DNA of 64,000 nucleotides from Bradyrhizobium sp. CB82 (GCF_029714405.1 NZ_CP121650.1:1989001-2053000), one strand, 5' to 3'; shown: positions 1 to 9,546, counted from the first letter of the stretch. A program made the numbers and translations. Notes: generated from the letters alone by a model not told the origin.

Positions 1-86
1 TTCCCTGAGACCGCTCCTTTCCCGACCCGATAGGCGCTGGGGACAGCGGAACGCTTCCGCAGCAGTCGCATTCAACAGCCGGAACC

Positions 87-1265
87 ATGCGCAACAGTCT
101 GGATCTCGAAGGCCGTCCGCAGGACACCAGGGTCGTCGTCGCCATGTCGGGCGGCGTAGACTCCTCGACGACCGCTGCGCTGCTGAAGGCCGAAGGCTAC
201 GACGTCGTCGGCATCACCCTTCAGCTCTATGACCATGGCGCGGCGACCCATCGCAAAGGCGCCTGCTGCGCCGGCCAGGACATCCACGACGCGCGCGACG
301 TCGCCGCCAAGCTCGGCATTCCCCATTACGTGCTCGACTATGAGGACCGCTTTCGCGAGTCCGTCATCGACAATTTCGCTGACAGCTACGCGCTCGGCGA
401 GACGCCGGTGCCGTGCATCGAGTGCAACCGCTCGGTCAAATTCCGCGATCTTCTGAAGACCGCGCGCGAGCTCGGCGCGGTCGCGCTGGCGACTGGCCAC
501 TATGTCGCCTCGCGCGGCCTCGCAGACGGCTCCCGCGCGCTCGTCTGCGCCGCAGATAGCGAGCGCGACCAGAGCTATTTCCTGTTTGCGACCACGCGCG
601 AGCAGCTCGACTATTTACGCTTTCCCCTCGGCGACATGACCAAGACCGAGACGCGCGAGCTCGCGCGCCGCTTCGGCCTCAGCGTTGCCGACAAGCACGA
701 CAGCCAGGACATCTGCTTCGTGCCGACCGGGCGCTACACCGACATCATCACCCGGTTGCGCCCCAACGCGATGGAGCCGGGCGACATCGTCGATCTCGAC
801 GGCCGCGTCATCGGCCAGCATCACGGCATTGCCAATTTCACCGTCGGTCAGCGCCGCGGCCTGGGCATCGCCTCCGGCTCGCCGCTTTACGTGGTGCGAC
901 TCGAGGCCGCGACCCGCCGCGTCGTTGTCGGCCCGCGCGATGCCTTGAAGATGCACAGCATCGTGCTGCGCGACGTCAACTGGATCGGCGACGCTGATAT
1001 CGATCGCGCGATCGGTAATGGCCTCGAAATGTTCGTACGCGTGCGCTCGACCCGCGCGCCGCAGCCGGCTTGGCTGCGCGGCGGCAACGGCCACTACGAG
1101 GTCGAGCTGGTCGCCGGCGAAGAGGGCGTCTCGCCCGGACAAGCCTGCGTGTTCTACGATGCGCCTTCGGGGCAGGCGCGCGTGCTCGGCGGCGGCTTTA
1201 TTCAGAGCGCAGCCGCGAAAGTCGCCAGCAGCACGACGAGACCGCTGGTAGAAGCGGTGCGCTAG
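87..1265 (+). CDS. mnmA: tRNA-specific 2-thiouridylase MnmA
   Basis: This 392-aa cytosolic enzyme makes the 2-thio group of the wobble uridine in tRNA-Lys, -Glu and -Gln, using ATP and sulfur relayed from cysteine desulfurase. Seen: the PP-loop AMSGGVDSS near residues 19-27, a first catalytic-type cysteine in [10 protein letters not shown] (about residue 110), and the second in HDSQDICFV (about 208). The length is normal for the family (about 360-400 aa). The ATG at 87 is the first start that leaves a short N-terminal leader before the PP-loop. Only 86 bases of upstream sequence are in the window, so the promoter cannot be judged. It reads towards the methyltransferase gene 110 bases downstream. 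This is core-genome content and marks the chromosomal side of the island boundary. Confidence 0.97.
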   Translation: MRNSLDLEGRPQDTRVVVAMSGGVDSSTTAALLKAEGYDVVGITLQLYDHGAATHRKGACCAGQDIHDARDVAAKLGIPHYVLDYEDRFRESVIDNFADSYALGETPVPCIECNRSVKFRDLLKTARELGAVALATGHYVASRGLADGSRALVCAADSERDQSYFLFATTREQLDYLRFPLGDMTKTETRELARRFGLSVADKHDSQDICFVPTGRYTDIITRLRPNAMEPGDIVDLDGRVIGQHHGIANFTVGQRRGLGIASGSPLYVVRLEAATRRVVVGPRDALKMHSIVLRDVNWIGDADIDRAIGNGLEMFVRVRSTRAPQPAWLRGGNGHYEVELVAGEEGVSPGQACVFYDAPSGQARVLGGGFIQSAAAKVASSTTRPLVEAVR

Positions 1266-1374
1266 CGCATGATCCGGAACAGTGCGCAGCGATTTTCCCT
1301 CGCGACAAACGCGGAACGCGTTTGCGCGGAGATCATGCGCAAGACGAAAATCTAAATTCTTCAGGGCAGGGGGC

Positions 1375-2013
1375 ATGGCAGCAGATATCTCGCGTGCCGG
1401 GGTCGAGAAGGCCTATGGCCGCTGGGCGCCGGTCTACGATCTCGTCTTCGGCAAGGTGTTTGATGCGGGACGGCAGTCGACCATTGCAGAGGCCGACAAG
1501 ATCGGCGGCCGCATCCTCGACGTCGGTGTTGGCACCGGGCTGTCGCTGTCGGACTATTCGCGCTCGACAAGAGTCTGCGGCGTCGACATCTCCGAGCCGA
1601 TGCTGCGCAAGGCGCAACAGCGTGTGCGTGCGGAAAACCTTGTCAATGTCGAGGTGCTCAGCGTGATGGATGCGAAGAACCTCGCATTCCGCGACGGCTT
1701 CTTCGATGCGGTGGTCGCGCAATATGTCATCACCGCGGTGCCCGACCCCGAAGGCACGCTCGACGAGTTCGTGCGTGTGCTGAAATCCGGCGGCGAGCTC
1801 ATCCTCGTCAATCACATCGGCGCGGAAAGCGGCCCGCGAAAACTGTTCGAGCTGGCCTTTGCGCCGCTCGCAAGAAGGCTTGGCTGGCGCCCCGAGTTTC
1901 CCTGGGAACGACTGGTCAACTGGGCGGCGCGGCATGGTGGCATCACGCTCGCCGAGCGGCGGCCGATGCCGCCGATGGGCCACTTTTCGCTGATCCGCTA
2001 CCGCAAATCGTGA
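1375..2013 (+). CDS. class I SAM-dependent methyltransferase, PmtA-like (phospholipid N-methyltransferase)
   Basis: Probable S-adenosylmethionine-dependent methyltransferase of the Rhodobacter-type PmtA family, which converts phosphatidylethanolamine towards phosphatidylcholine at the inner membrane. Seen: the family N-terminus AYGRWAPVYDLVFG, the SAM-binding motif I ILDVGVGTGLS, and the PHFSLIRYRKS-type C-terminus typical of these ~210-aa proteins. An in-frame ATG at 1282 exists, but the family begins at MAADISRAG (1375), which lies after GGGCAGGGGGC acting as ribosome site, so I start it there (212 aa). It lies 110 bases after mnmA on the same strand, possibly co-transcribed. The exact substrate is inferred from similarity only; a ubiquinone or other lipid methyltransferase is the alternative. 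Confidence 0.85.
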   Translation: MAADISRAGVEKAYGRWAPVYDLVFGKVFDAGRQSTIAEADKIGGRILDVGVGTGLSLSDYSRSTRVCGVDISEPMLRKAQQRVRAENLVNVEVLSVMDAKNLAFRDGFFDAVVAQYVITAVPDPEGTLDEFVRVLKSGGELILVNHIGAESGPRKLFELAFAPLARRLGWRPEFPWERLVNWAARHGGITLAERRPMPPMGHFSLIRYRKS

Positions 2014-2162
2014 ACGTGACAGCGCACGATTCGGAAACGTGTGTAGCGGTTTTCCGACAAGATCGTGTGCAAGAAGAGCTAGAGTGCGAATTGGTCGCGC
2101 TTTAGCTGGAACATGCGCATATCGCTGGGCGTTTCCGTTTCATGTGCACGATATCAAAACTC

Positions 2163-2543
2163 ATGCTCGCAAGCCTGCTGATCGCGGCCGCCGCGCCTGC
2201 GATCGCGCAGGCCCCACCCAGCCCGGCGACGCCGCCGCAGGCGACCGCGCCGCCGCCCCCGCAGCGCGCCAGCGACTGCACGCCGACCCAGACGGATCGC
2301 CCCCGCGGCACGGTGACGCCCAATGGCTCGACCACCGGCCAGGCCCGGGAACCCCTCGGCGACAAACTGGCGCAATCCGACGGCGTCCTCTGCCCGCCCG
2401 CGGGCGTCGACCCCGAAATGCGCGCACCTGCGCCGGATGTCGGCAGGACCCCCGTCATCCCACCCCCGGCAGCCCCGGCGGTGACCCCACGATCCGGCCG
2501 AAGTAGGCTCGTTGCTTCGTCTCTCCCGGGCGGGGAGCGGTGA
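2163..2543 (+). CDS. small exported proline/alanine-rich protein
   Basis: This 126-aa protein starts with a signal peptide (MLASLLIAAAAPAIAQA, cleavage likely after AIAQA), followed by a low-complexity stretch of Pro, Ala, Thr and Gln, then a more ordered part with two cysteines (SDCTPTQTD and GVLCPPAG) that could pair in the periplasm. An alternative in-frame ATG at 2142 would add seven residues. I do not recognise a catalytic domain. Small proteins of this kind, annotated as hypothetical, are common in Bradyrhizobium relatives. It is the last gene before the tRNA and the island boundary. Coding is supported by the signal peptide and by strong third-position GC; the function is unknown. Confidence 0.7.
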   Translation: MLASLLIAAAAPAIAQAPPSPATPPQATAPPPPQRASDCTPTQTDRPRGTVTPNGSTTGQAREPLGDKLAQSDGVLCPPAGVDPEMRAPAPDVGRTPVIPPPAAPAVTPRSGRSRLVASSLPGGER

Positions 2544-2674
2544 AGTCCGCGCGAGGCGCGAATTCCGGGTGAGGGCGGCTCTCCACGAATCTGGAGCCCG
2601 AAAGCAAACGGATTTGGCGTGGAACGGGCTGGATTCCGTCACCGAAATCACCCCGGCAATCTCGGCCACTTTGC

Positions 2675-2703
2675 TTGACAGGCCGCCGCCCCCTTCCTTA
2701 TAT
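2675..2703 (+). promoter_or_regulatory. sigma-70-type promoter of tRNA-Met
   Basis: A perfect -35 TTGACA at 2675-2680 is followed after 17 bases by TTATAT at 2698-2703, about 45 bases before the mature tRNA 5' end. The spacing and position are right for the tRNA gene. Confidence 0.7.
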
Positions 2704-2748
2704 GCCGCGCGTTCGCGAGATCGGCCGTTTCGGCCCCGCGAGCCCTGT

Positions 2749-2825
2749 GGCGGGGTAGCTCAGCTGGTTAGAGCACGGGAATCATAATCCTGGGGTCGGG
2801 GGTTCGAGTCCCTCCCCCGCTACCA
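2749..2825 (+). tRNA. tRNA-Met (anticodon CAT), CCA encoded
   Basis: This 77-base cloverleaf has an acceptor stem GGCGGGG pairing with CCCCGCT (first pair G-U), a D arm with GCTCAGCTGGTTAGAGC, an anticodon stem-loop CGGGA-ATCATAA-TCCTG with CAT at 2783-2785, a T arm with GGTTCGAGTCC, a discriminator A and an encoded CCA at 2823-2825. The G1-U72 pair and the loop ATCATAA fit the elongator Met tRNA of alphaproteobacteria. A lysidine-modified Ile2 tRNA also has CAT and is less likely here. The gene directly precedes the integrase relic and is the natural boundary of the accessory region. Confidence 0.93.
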
Positions 2826-3221
2826 AATAATCACGTCGAATCAGTTGCTTGCCATCAACCTCACCGATCGTGACGTTCGGCGCGCGATCTCGTAGCAAAT
2901 TGGTAGCGCCGCGTCGGCCTGCGGATGGACTGTTAATCTAATCCTTGAAGCTTTCCTTTTGACTCGACGATCGAGCCCGATCCGCTTCCTGCGCTCAAAC
3001 CCTCAAATCGAATAGCCGTTCTTGTGATCGGCGACTCTCACGTGAATAGGATGAAATTCCAAGGATTCGATTGCGCAGCCGGGCGACAACGGGGACGAGA
3101 GTCCCTCCCTCTCCGCCAAGCAGCCCCTTAAGTGCCTGTAAAATCGAATCCTTCAGGAAAATAAGGGCTTTCCTTACCAGCCGTTGGTACAAAAGGTTGG
3201 TACAAAGGAATGGTCCTCAAA
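2826..3221. other. boundary interval between tRNA-Met and integrase
   Basis: About 400 bases without a convincing gene. Open frames here lack coding character. The only recognisable element is the tRNA-Ser 3'-end-like segment listed separately. This is where attachment-site sequence would be expected. Confidence 0.5.
3091..3118 (+). other. tRNA-Ser 3'-end-like segment, candidate attachment-site remnant
   Basis: The last 17 bases, TCCCTCCCTCTCCGCCA (3102-3118), match the T-arm/acceptor 3' strand and CCA of a typical alphaproteobacterial tRNA-Ser. The preceding 11 bases are only partly alike, and no rest of the tRNA is present. It sits about 100 bases before a tyrosine integrase, which is where such enzymes leave an att core. 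Seen: the sequence match from memory of the tRNA. Inference: an att site. A chance match is possible. Confidence 0.45.
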
Positions 3222-4773
3222 ATGGCGCGCCCCTGGCCGCACCCGGTCACCGGCATCTATTGGTTTCGCAAGGCCGTTCCGGCCAAGCTTCGTCCGATCC
3301 TCAAAAAGAGGGAGGAGAAGCATTCGCTTCGGACTCGGGATCCGGACGAGGCGAAGCTGCTTCATGCTGTGAAGGCCGCCGAAGTCGCAAAGCGCTGGGC
3401 AAGCCTGAGGAGCGGTGTCCAGACGCTCACCTTCAAGCAGGCGAGTGCGCTTGCGGGAAAATTCTATCGCGAGCGGATTGCTGCCAACGATGAGAATCCC
3501 GGCTCGCAAGACCAGTGGGAAAACAAATTCAAGAAGCTCAAACAGGACGGCAAGCTGATCCCCGAGAAGGGACCCGACGCCGTTGGCCTTTGGCTACATT
3601 ATCGGTGGCATGCGAAGCAGTACCTGACCGACATGGGCATGCGTCTCGATCCGCCGAGCTTCGAGATGTTTTTCAAGGCGTTCGCGGAAGCGAGTCAGAT
3701 GGCCGACCAGCAGCTGATGCGCAATGCAGGCCGCGACTACACGCCCGATCCGAAGGCTTCGCGGTTTCCCGAGTGGCAGGACCGCGCCAAGGCCCAGGTG
3801 ACGTCAATCGTCGCGGCGTTCAAGGCGTACGCAAAAGAAGCCGGGCTCGGCGCGAGGACCGTCAAGAAGTGGGGACCGATCATCGATCGCCTGGTCGTTC
3901 ACGTCGGTCGCGATGACCTGTCAGCTGTCACCCGCTCCCTTCTAATTGACTGGAAGGACCAATTGCTGGCGCAAGGCCTGGCGCCGCGAAGCGTGCGGGA
4001 TGGCTATATTGCCGCAGCAAAAGCCACGCTCCAATACGCGGTGGAGCAGGACTGGATCACCAGCAATCCGGTCGTTGGCATCAAGGTCCGCGTGAAGAAG
4101 AAGTCCAGGAAGCGCGAGAAAGGGTTCACGCGGGCGGAGGCCGAAATCATCCTGAAGGCAACGCTTGCTGAAAGGTCGGCCAAAATGAGCGAGGAGATGG
4201 CGGCCGCCCACAGGTGGGTCCCCTGGATATGCGCCTACACCGGCGCGCGCGTGAATGAGATCACCCCGCTTTGTCCCGCCGACATTCAAACCGAGGATGG
4301 CATTCCTCTGTTTCGTATACGCGCTGAAAATACGAAGGCTGACGAGTATCGGAAGGTTCCGATCTACGATCATCTGATCGAACAGGGACTCTTGGATTAC
4401 GTGAAATCCCGCGGCGACCGGCCGCTGTTTTACGATCCCGAGCGCGGGCGGGGCGGGACGCCTGCAAATGCGCAGTGGCAAAAAGTCGGTGAACGGCTGG
4501 CGAGTTGGGTTCGCGGGTTGGGAATTCCGAAAGGCGTTTTGCCAAATCACGGCTGGCGGCATCGGTTTTGTGGCAATGGATGTGGACATGGACGAGCGCA
4601 TTCAGAACATCATCCAGGGACACGCGCCTGCTAACGAGGCGCGGGAGTACGGCGACCTCTGGCCACAAACGGCCCGGCGCGAGCTCCGGAAATTGCCGCG
4701 CTACGAGGTCGGCGCGCCGCCGTTGAAGCGGTGTGACGAGACACGCAAGAAGAAGCGTGTGAGAAGCTCGTAA
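3222..4773 (+). pseudogene. tyrosine recombinase/integrase, frameshifted before the catalytic tyrosine
   Basis: Phage/island-type integrase. The N-terminus MARPWPHPVTGIYWFRKAVP is typical of the DUF6538-containing integrases of this group, followed by a core-binding domain (about residues 200-290) and the catalytic domain with the first Arg in YTGARVNEI and the H-x-x-R box in NHGWRHRF. At about 4569 the frame changes: the original frame runs into an unrelated C-terminus and stops at 4634, while the true C-terminus (AMDVDMDERIQNIIQGHAP, then EAREYGDLW with the nucleophilic Tyr) continues in the next frame to 4773. One extra T or five lost bases explain this. As read, the product lacks its nucleophile and would be inactive, so the island should not self-excise unless this is a sequencing error. 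Confidence 0.85.
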
Positions 4774-4882
4774 GGTTGCTGAGACAGCTCAAGCCGCATA
4801 CGAGGGTTCGATGCCCTTCGCCCGCTCAATCCAAGCTCGAGGCGCTTGCGCTCGAAGTAAACCAGCGGCGCGCCGGTTATGC

Positions 4883-5518
4883 CTAGCTTTGTTGCGGTCT
4901 CTTTGGGCGACGGTAGTACGCTGGTAAGGGCTTTCCGCGCCATCCAAGCGTCTCGCCTTGCACCTTCCAGCGTCCGCGGGTCCCGTGCGGCCCTTTCCAT
5001 TCTTTGTCGAGGAGCATCACGAGCTTTTTGCCGTACGCACTCATTAGTCTGGAATACCCATGCCATAAGTACTCGTACAGATTTCGCTCCTCCTGCGTAT
5101 CCTCGACAGTGAGGGCGCATGGATAACGGAACCACGAGTCGAGCCCGGATTCGAAGGCTTCGAGGATGTGCGTGTACGAATTCTTGTACGGGATCAATTT
5201 GGACCGACTTCGCAAAACCCTCAGCTTGTGAGACTTGAGCTCGCTGGACAGTTTCCCGTTCGAGATCCAGTGGGGGTTTTCGTAAACCAGAAACGCCTTC
5301 ATCGCGTTCTCTAGCGCGAAGCCGCCCAGCAGGAAGATCGGCTTGTCGACGCCGCAGACTTGCCGCACAATTTCCTGTTTCGCGTTCGTCTTCGTCAAGA
5401 TGCTCGACTGGTCGCGCCGTCGGTACATTTCGGTGGCCTGATCGTGCAGGTTCTCAGCGGTGAGTAACCACGAATGGGGGTTTGCGAAATCTTCGACAAA
5501 CCGCTTATTCTCGTCCAT
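4883..5518 (-). CDS. hypothetical protein, possible HEPN-like helical protein
   Basis: A 211-aa protein I do not recognise with confidence. The segment IFLLGGFALENAMKAFLVYE resembles the helical core of HEPN-type or AbiV-like proteins, where a family often begins with LxxAYxALENAxKALL-like text, but no RxxxxH motif stands out (SYTHILEAFES is near). The C-terminus is basic and aromatic (KPLPAYYRRPKRPQQS). It stands alone on the minus strand, convergent with the integrase relic and 84 bases downstream of the HNH gene's end, so the two may share a transcript. Its island position suggests a defence or accessory role; this is inference only. Confidence 0.6.
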   Translation of the reverse strand: MDENKRFVEDFANPHSWLLTAENLHDQATEMYRRRDQSSILTKTNAKQEIVRQVCGVDKPIFLLGGFALENAMKAFLVYENPHWISNGKLSSELKSHKLRVLRSRSKLIPYKNSYTHILEAFESGLDSWFRYPCALTVEDTQEERNLYEYLWHGYSRLMSAYGKKLVMLLDKEWKGPHGTRGRWKVQGETLGWRGKPLPAYYRRPKRPQQS

Positions 5519-5601
5519 TGCCCTTCCCCGCCCGAATAATCTAAGGACCCGTTGGCCTCACTATAGGCTAATAGCCCGGCCTCGCCTCGGGTACAGCATC
5601 G

Positions 5602-6672
5602 TTATAGATTCGCAGGTCCGCTAACGAAATTGCCGATGTCATCGAATAGAACAGTCAGCTTGCCCGTAAGAATAACCTCCTTTACTTCCTCTTCTGTCGT
5701 GCCGGCGAAACGCAATTGCGGCCAAGCATGACCGAATGCGTTCCACATTAACTTACCACGAACCTCATAATTCCAGTCTTCCAGTTCCGGCCGGTCTGGG
5801 AGACGCGCAATGATCCTGTGTTGCTCATTCACGGTATCGAGCTCGCTTTGATAGATCGGCCGTTCCTTCAGGTGCAGATTGAGCATTGCGAACTCCGTCA
5901 TTATTTCGCGCGCCTGCAATTCTGATATCGGCCCCGTGATCTTATCGAGCATGTTCTCTCGGAAGAAACTGAGTGCACCAGTGGAGTCGTTGAAGACAAT
6001 GAAAATTGCGGTGCGTCCCAGCCGCAACATCATCGTTTGCGCGATGTGAAGATCGCCGAAATCGAACTCATCGGGACTTCCTTCCTGACGGCAAGGTAAG
6101 ACGAGAAGCGAACCGAAGACCTGCGCCTCGATCATCGTGGGGATATAGAAGCACCGAACGACGGTATGAATATGGTGCAAGAGATCCCATTCGTAGTCAT
6201 CGGCGATCATTCCGCCTGGCACTCGCGTATCGAGGATCTTACGGTTCGTCTTGTTCTTTAGGTGGAGCTTCAGATAGATCAGACCCATCCAGACGAATAG
6301 TTCAAGCGCACCGTTGGCCGCGACGTGGTTCTGGATCGAGTCCGGTCCGCCGTTTACAACGGCGCTCATCGGCTTCTCTATCGTTTTTCCCATTAGCGAA
6401 TTGCATTCGACGCAGCACGGCACCGTATGCCTGTCGTACCGAACCTTCCTGCCGTTGGGTAATGTTATCGTGCGGGCAAAGAGGTCGTACTTCCGCAGTA
6501 GCCACTCCGGAAAAACATGCTCGTCGTTGAACTCCTTTTCGGTGGGATCCGCACCGCAAATGAAGCAGCAGTTCCCGAGGCAGATGTCGTCAATGAATCG
6601 CTTGGTGCTGAAGAAAATCACCCTCCCGTTCTGATCGACGATCGAGCCATCGTCCGTTTTGGTCCATGCCAT
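5602..6672 (-). CDS. HNH-type endonuclease domain protein with paired CxxC zinc site
   Basis: A 356-aa protein. Seen near the N-terminus: C36-F-I-C39 (CFICGADP), then FNDEHVFPEWLL with D50-E51-H52, then C87-V-E-C90 followed by N91 (VPCCVECNSLMG). This CxxC / (D/E)H / CxxC-N spacing is the zinc-knuckle HNH nuclease fold, in which the His and Asn form the metal-dependent DNA-cutting centre. The remaining ~250 residues have no recognised domain and probably set specificity. The start at 6672 follows AAGGAGG with an 8-base spacer; the in-frame ATG at 6696 lies before that site. It is divergent from the REase-NTPase gene at 6929 across a 256-base intergenic stretch. Likely a restriction or anti-phage nuclease; the target is unknown. 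Confidence 0.75.
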   Translation of the reverse strand: MAWTKTDDGSIVDQNGRVIFFSTKRFIDDICLGNCCFICGADPTEKEFNDEHVFPEWLLRKYDLFARTITLPNGRKVRYDRHTVPCCVECNSLMGKTIEKPMSAVVNGGPDSIQNHVAANGALELFVWMGLIYLKLHLKNKTNRKILDTRVPGGMIADDYEWDLLHHIHTVVRCFYIPTMIEAQVFGSLLVLPCRQEGSPDEFDFGDLHIAQTMMLRLGRTAIFIVFNDSTGALSFFRENMLDKITGPISELQAREIMTEFAMLNLHLKERPIYQSELDTVNEQHRIIARLPDRPELEDWNYEVRGKLMWNAFGHAWPQLRFAGTTEEEVKEVILTGKLTVLFDDIGNFVSGPANL

Positions 6673-6928
6673 TCCAAATTCCTCCTTCCCCTCCAACGAC
6701 CAAGGTATCGCGACGGCTCCAGCCGCGATTTCCTTTTGTTTGCTATCTTTATTGTGCTGCGCCTAACCACCGCATGGGTGTCCCCTCCGGTGCAGGCACT
6801 GCACGCTGCGCACGAGCGATCTAGTTCCAGCTCTGGGTTGTGCGGCCTAGGATCGACAGTTATAGTTCTCGCTTCTAAGTTATCCCTTTGGACTTGCGAA
6901 TCAGCCTTTATTTTTAGGCTTTGGATCG

Positions 6929-9226
6929 ATGCCGGACTACGATTTTCACCAGCTTTCGCCATACGACTTAGAATTGCTAGTTCGGGATCTGCTGCAAGCG
7001 CATTGGCAGGTTACGATCGAGAGCTTCAAGACCGGGCGCGACGGTGGCATCGACCTGCGCTACGCAATGGGCCCGCAGAAAACAATTGTGCAAGTCAAGC
7101 ATTACCTGCGCACCGGGCTTTCGGGCCTTCTGCGTGATTTGGAAAATGAGGCAACCAAGGTGCGCAGGTTGCAGCCGAGCCGCTATTTGCTGGTGACGTC
7201 CTTGCAACTGACACCCGCGAACAAGGATGCCGTTGTTAAGACAATCGGCGCTGATGCGCTCAAAACGAACGACGTTCTAGGCGCCGAAGATCTGAACAAT
7301 CTCTTGGGCCAATACCCGGCCGTCGAGGGGCGGCACTACAAGCTTTGGTTGGCCAGTCGGGCAGTCCTGGATCGCGTTCTGCATAATGCTGCGATGACCC
7401 GCAGCGAATTCAAGGCACAGCAGGTCTATGAGAAGGCTAAGCGCTATGTCGCGAGCGCCGCCTATCCGCAAGCGCTAAAGATGCTGATTGATGAACGAGT
7501 CGTGGTCATCGCCGGTCCACCGGGTGTCGGAAAAACCACGCTAGCCGATTTGCTTCTCTATGAACATTTGGAGAAAGGCTATCAGGCGGTAGTAATTCAA
7601 CGGGATATCGAGGAGGGCGAGCAGCTATTTCAGCCGGGTCTTCGACAAATCTTCTATTTTGACGATTTCATGGGCGCGACATTTTTGGGCGATCGCGCGG
7701 GGGTGCATGCCGGCTCGAACGACCGTGCGCTGCTCAATTTCATCGCCATGGTGCGTGCGTCACCAACCGCACGAATGGTTCTGACCACACGTGAACACGT
7801 CTATTCGCAAGCGCTTTCCCGCTCCGAGCGTCTTCGCCACTCTGACCTCGGCGATTTGCGGGTCTTTCTCAACATGCCCAGCTACGACCGAATGCAGCGC
7901 GCCCGGATCTTATACAATCATTTGCATTTCAGCGATTTGCCGGATGCTTATCGGGACGAACTGTTGCGCGGCGATTTCTATCTCAAAATAGTAAAGCACG
8001 ACAAATTCAATCCGCGGGTAATTGAATGGTTATCTAGTTATCGGCGGCTGCGCTCGATTCAGGTCGAGAAGTATAGAGGCTTCGTACAAAGCTTGCTGCA
8101 TGACCCGTCGGAAATCTGGCGTCATGCCTATGAACGGGAGCTCACCGACGCGGGGCGTTCGCTCTTGCTTGCGCTTTATTCGCTCGGCGGCAAATGCGCA
8201 GGAGACAGACTCACCCAGTCGTTTGCTGCACTCCACCAGTTGCGAGCGGACCGCTATGGTTTTCAAACAAGACCAGAGGACTTCGCTTTGGCTATTCGCG
8301 AGGTGGCCAACAGCTTCGTAAAGCCATCCGGCCCTCACGGATTCGAGGTTATCGATCCCTCGGTCCTCGACCTGATGAATGCTGTCGTCCTCGAAAGTCC
8401 AGACAACGCCGTCGATCTGTTCTCGGGTGCTACGGGGTTCGACCAAGTCGAACACCTATGGACCTTCGCAAAGGCCGACGAAACCGGAGCGATTCGAGCC
8501 ACTCTGCGTCGTGATGCAGCGCGGATCGCCCAGCGGATCGGCGAGGTCGCAGTGATTGATCGCCGTATCGACATGGGTAATGGCTCCATCGCGTTCCGGG
8601 GGCCAACGTTCGAAAAACGGCTGGCGATCATTGTTCACATGGCGGAACAGCTGTCTAGCACGGGCATCGATGCACTCGTCGCCCTGGTCTTTGCTCGACT
8701 GTTGAAGGAGTGGGAAACGGAGCGTCCCGACATAAACGATGCGGTCGAATTGCATCGCGCGCTTGATCGGACGAACTCGTTGTTGTGCCAAGATGCGATT
8801 TCGATGCAAGCGATCATCGAGGCCGCGATCCTGGAGGAAGCCAGCAGCGGCTGCCGAGCCGACGAACTCCGCGAGCTGATCAGTGTGGTTGATACTTCCG
8901 ACCACGCTCATACCAACGTCCTGACTGCCCGTGCAGGCTTTGATTGTTATCGACGAGACTATTTTAGGGACGATTTGCGCGAGTGCCGATCACGCGAACA
9001 GTTCGACGGGTTGATCGAGGACCTGGAACTGTTCCGCGATGAACTGGGCGTAGACGTCAGTCACTTGATCGAGAGTGTCGAACAGGCAAAAAGCGAGTAT
9101 GAGGAACACGAAGACGCCTACGTGGACCACATGCAGGACGAGTGGAAGGAGCGCTACGGCATCGAGCGGGACGCGGATCGCAACATTGCCGAGATGTTTG
9201 GGTCACTGAAGGCCGATCGCGGCTGA
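6929..9226 (+). CDS. Mrr-like restriction endonuclease fused to an nSTAND3-type NTPase
   Basis: A 765-aa protein. Residues 1-120 form a PD-(D/E)XK nuclease of the Mrr-like kind: SPYDLELLVRDLL, GRDGGIDLRY (D42) and VQVKHY (Q55, K57). Residues about 165-350 form a P-loop NTPase with VVVIAGPPGVGKTTLADLLL (Walker A near 195) and IFYFDDFMG (Walker B near 242), the arrangement of the novel-STAND-3 NTPases. The rest is helical and acidic at the C-terminus, presumably a sensor region. STAND proteins of this architecture are known or predicted anti-phage sensors: target recognition triggers ATP-dependent oligomerisation and nuclease activation. The start is the first ATG after a short leader; no strong ribosome site is seen. 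It is a stand-alone gene, divergent from the HNH gene. Confidence 0.85.
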   Translation: MPDYDFHQLSPYDLELLVRDLLQAHWQVTIESFKTGRDGGIDLRYAMGPQKTIVQVKHYLRTGLSGLLRDLENEATKVRRLQPSRYLLVTSLQLTPANKDAVVKTIGADALKTNDVLGAEDLNNLLGQYPAVEGRHYKLWLASRAVLDRVLHNAAMTRSEFKAQQVYEKAKRYVASAAYPQALKMLIDERVVVIAGPPGVGKTTLADLLLYEHLEKGYQAVVIQRDIEEGEQLFQPGLRQIFYFDDFMGATFLGDRAGVHAGSNDRALLNFIAMVRASPTARMVLTTREHVYSQALSRSERLRHSDLGDLRVFLNMPSYDRMQRARILYNHLHFSDLPDAYRDELLRGDFYLKIVKHDKFNPRVIEWLSSYRRLRSIQVEKYRGFVQSLLHDPSEIWRHAYERELTDAGRSLLLALYSLGGKCAGDRLTQSFAALHQLRADRYGFQTRPEDFALAIREVANSFVKPSGPHGFEVIDPSVLDLMNAVVLESPDNAVDLFSGATGFDQVEHLWTFAKADETGAIRATLRRDAARIAQRIGEVAVIDRRIDMGNGSIAFRGPTFEKRLAIIVHMAEQLSSTGIDALVALVFARLLKEWETERPDINDAVELHRALDRTNSLLCQDAISMQAIIEAAILEEASSGCRADELRELISVVDTSDHAHTNVLTARAGFDCYRRDYFRDDLRECRSREQFDGLIEDLELFRDELGVDVSHLIESVEQAKSEYEEHEDAYVDHMQDEWKERYGIERDADRNIAEMFGSLKADRG

Positions 9227-9277
9227 CGCAAGCGTGAATACAGGCGAGCTAATCACCGCACAAATCCCCGCCAAAAG

Positions 9278-9349
9278 CATGATGACGATGTTGTCGAGCT
9301 ATTGTCGGACAACTGGGATGGCTATGGAGCCAGGGACCCGATTCCTTGA
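9278..9349 (+). pseudogene. scrap of a small protein gene (NWDGYGA motif)
   Basis: A 23-codon open stretch reads DDDVVELLSDNWDGYGARDP and stops at 9347-9349. The text E-L-x-x-N-W-D-G-Y-G-A is a recurrent motif in small uncharacterised proteins of mobile regions, where it continues for another 100 or more residues. Here stops close both sides, so this is best seen as a fragment. Weak evidence. Confidence 0.3.
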
Positions 9350-9546
9350 GAGTCAACGCCAAAAAATCATTCGTTTGCATCTTGTGCGGCGCTCGCTCAA
9401 CCCCACCTCCCCTGCGACACCGAAAGAGCCGAAGCGTGTAGGGGACACCGGGTGGCTATCTAAACTCCCAAAAATCCCTAAGCTCGCTGGCTCAACGCGC
9501 GATGTCGGCTAAGTTAGGACCCCGCGCACGAGAACAGGAGGCCCAA

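Noticed and set aside
2749..2825. tRNA-Ile2 (lysidine) instead of tRNA-Met
   Set aside because: The anticodon is CAT in both, but the G1-U72 start and the loop ATCATAA resemble the elongator Met tRNA; not fully excluded.
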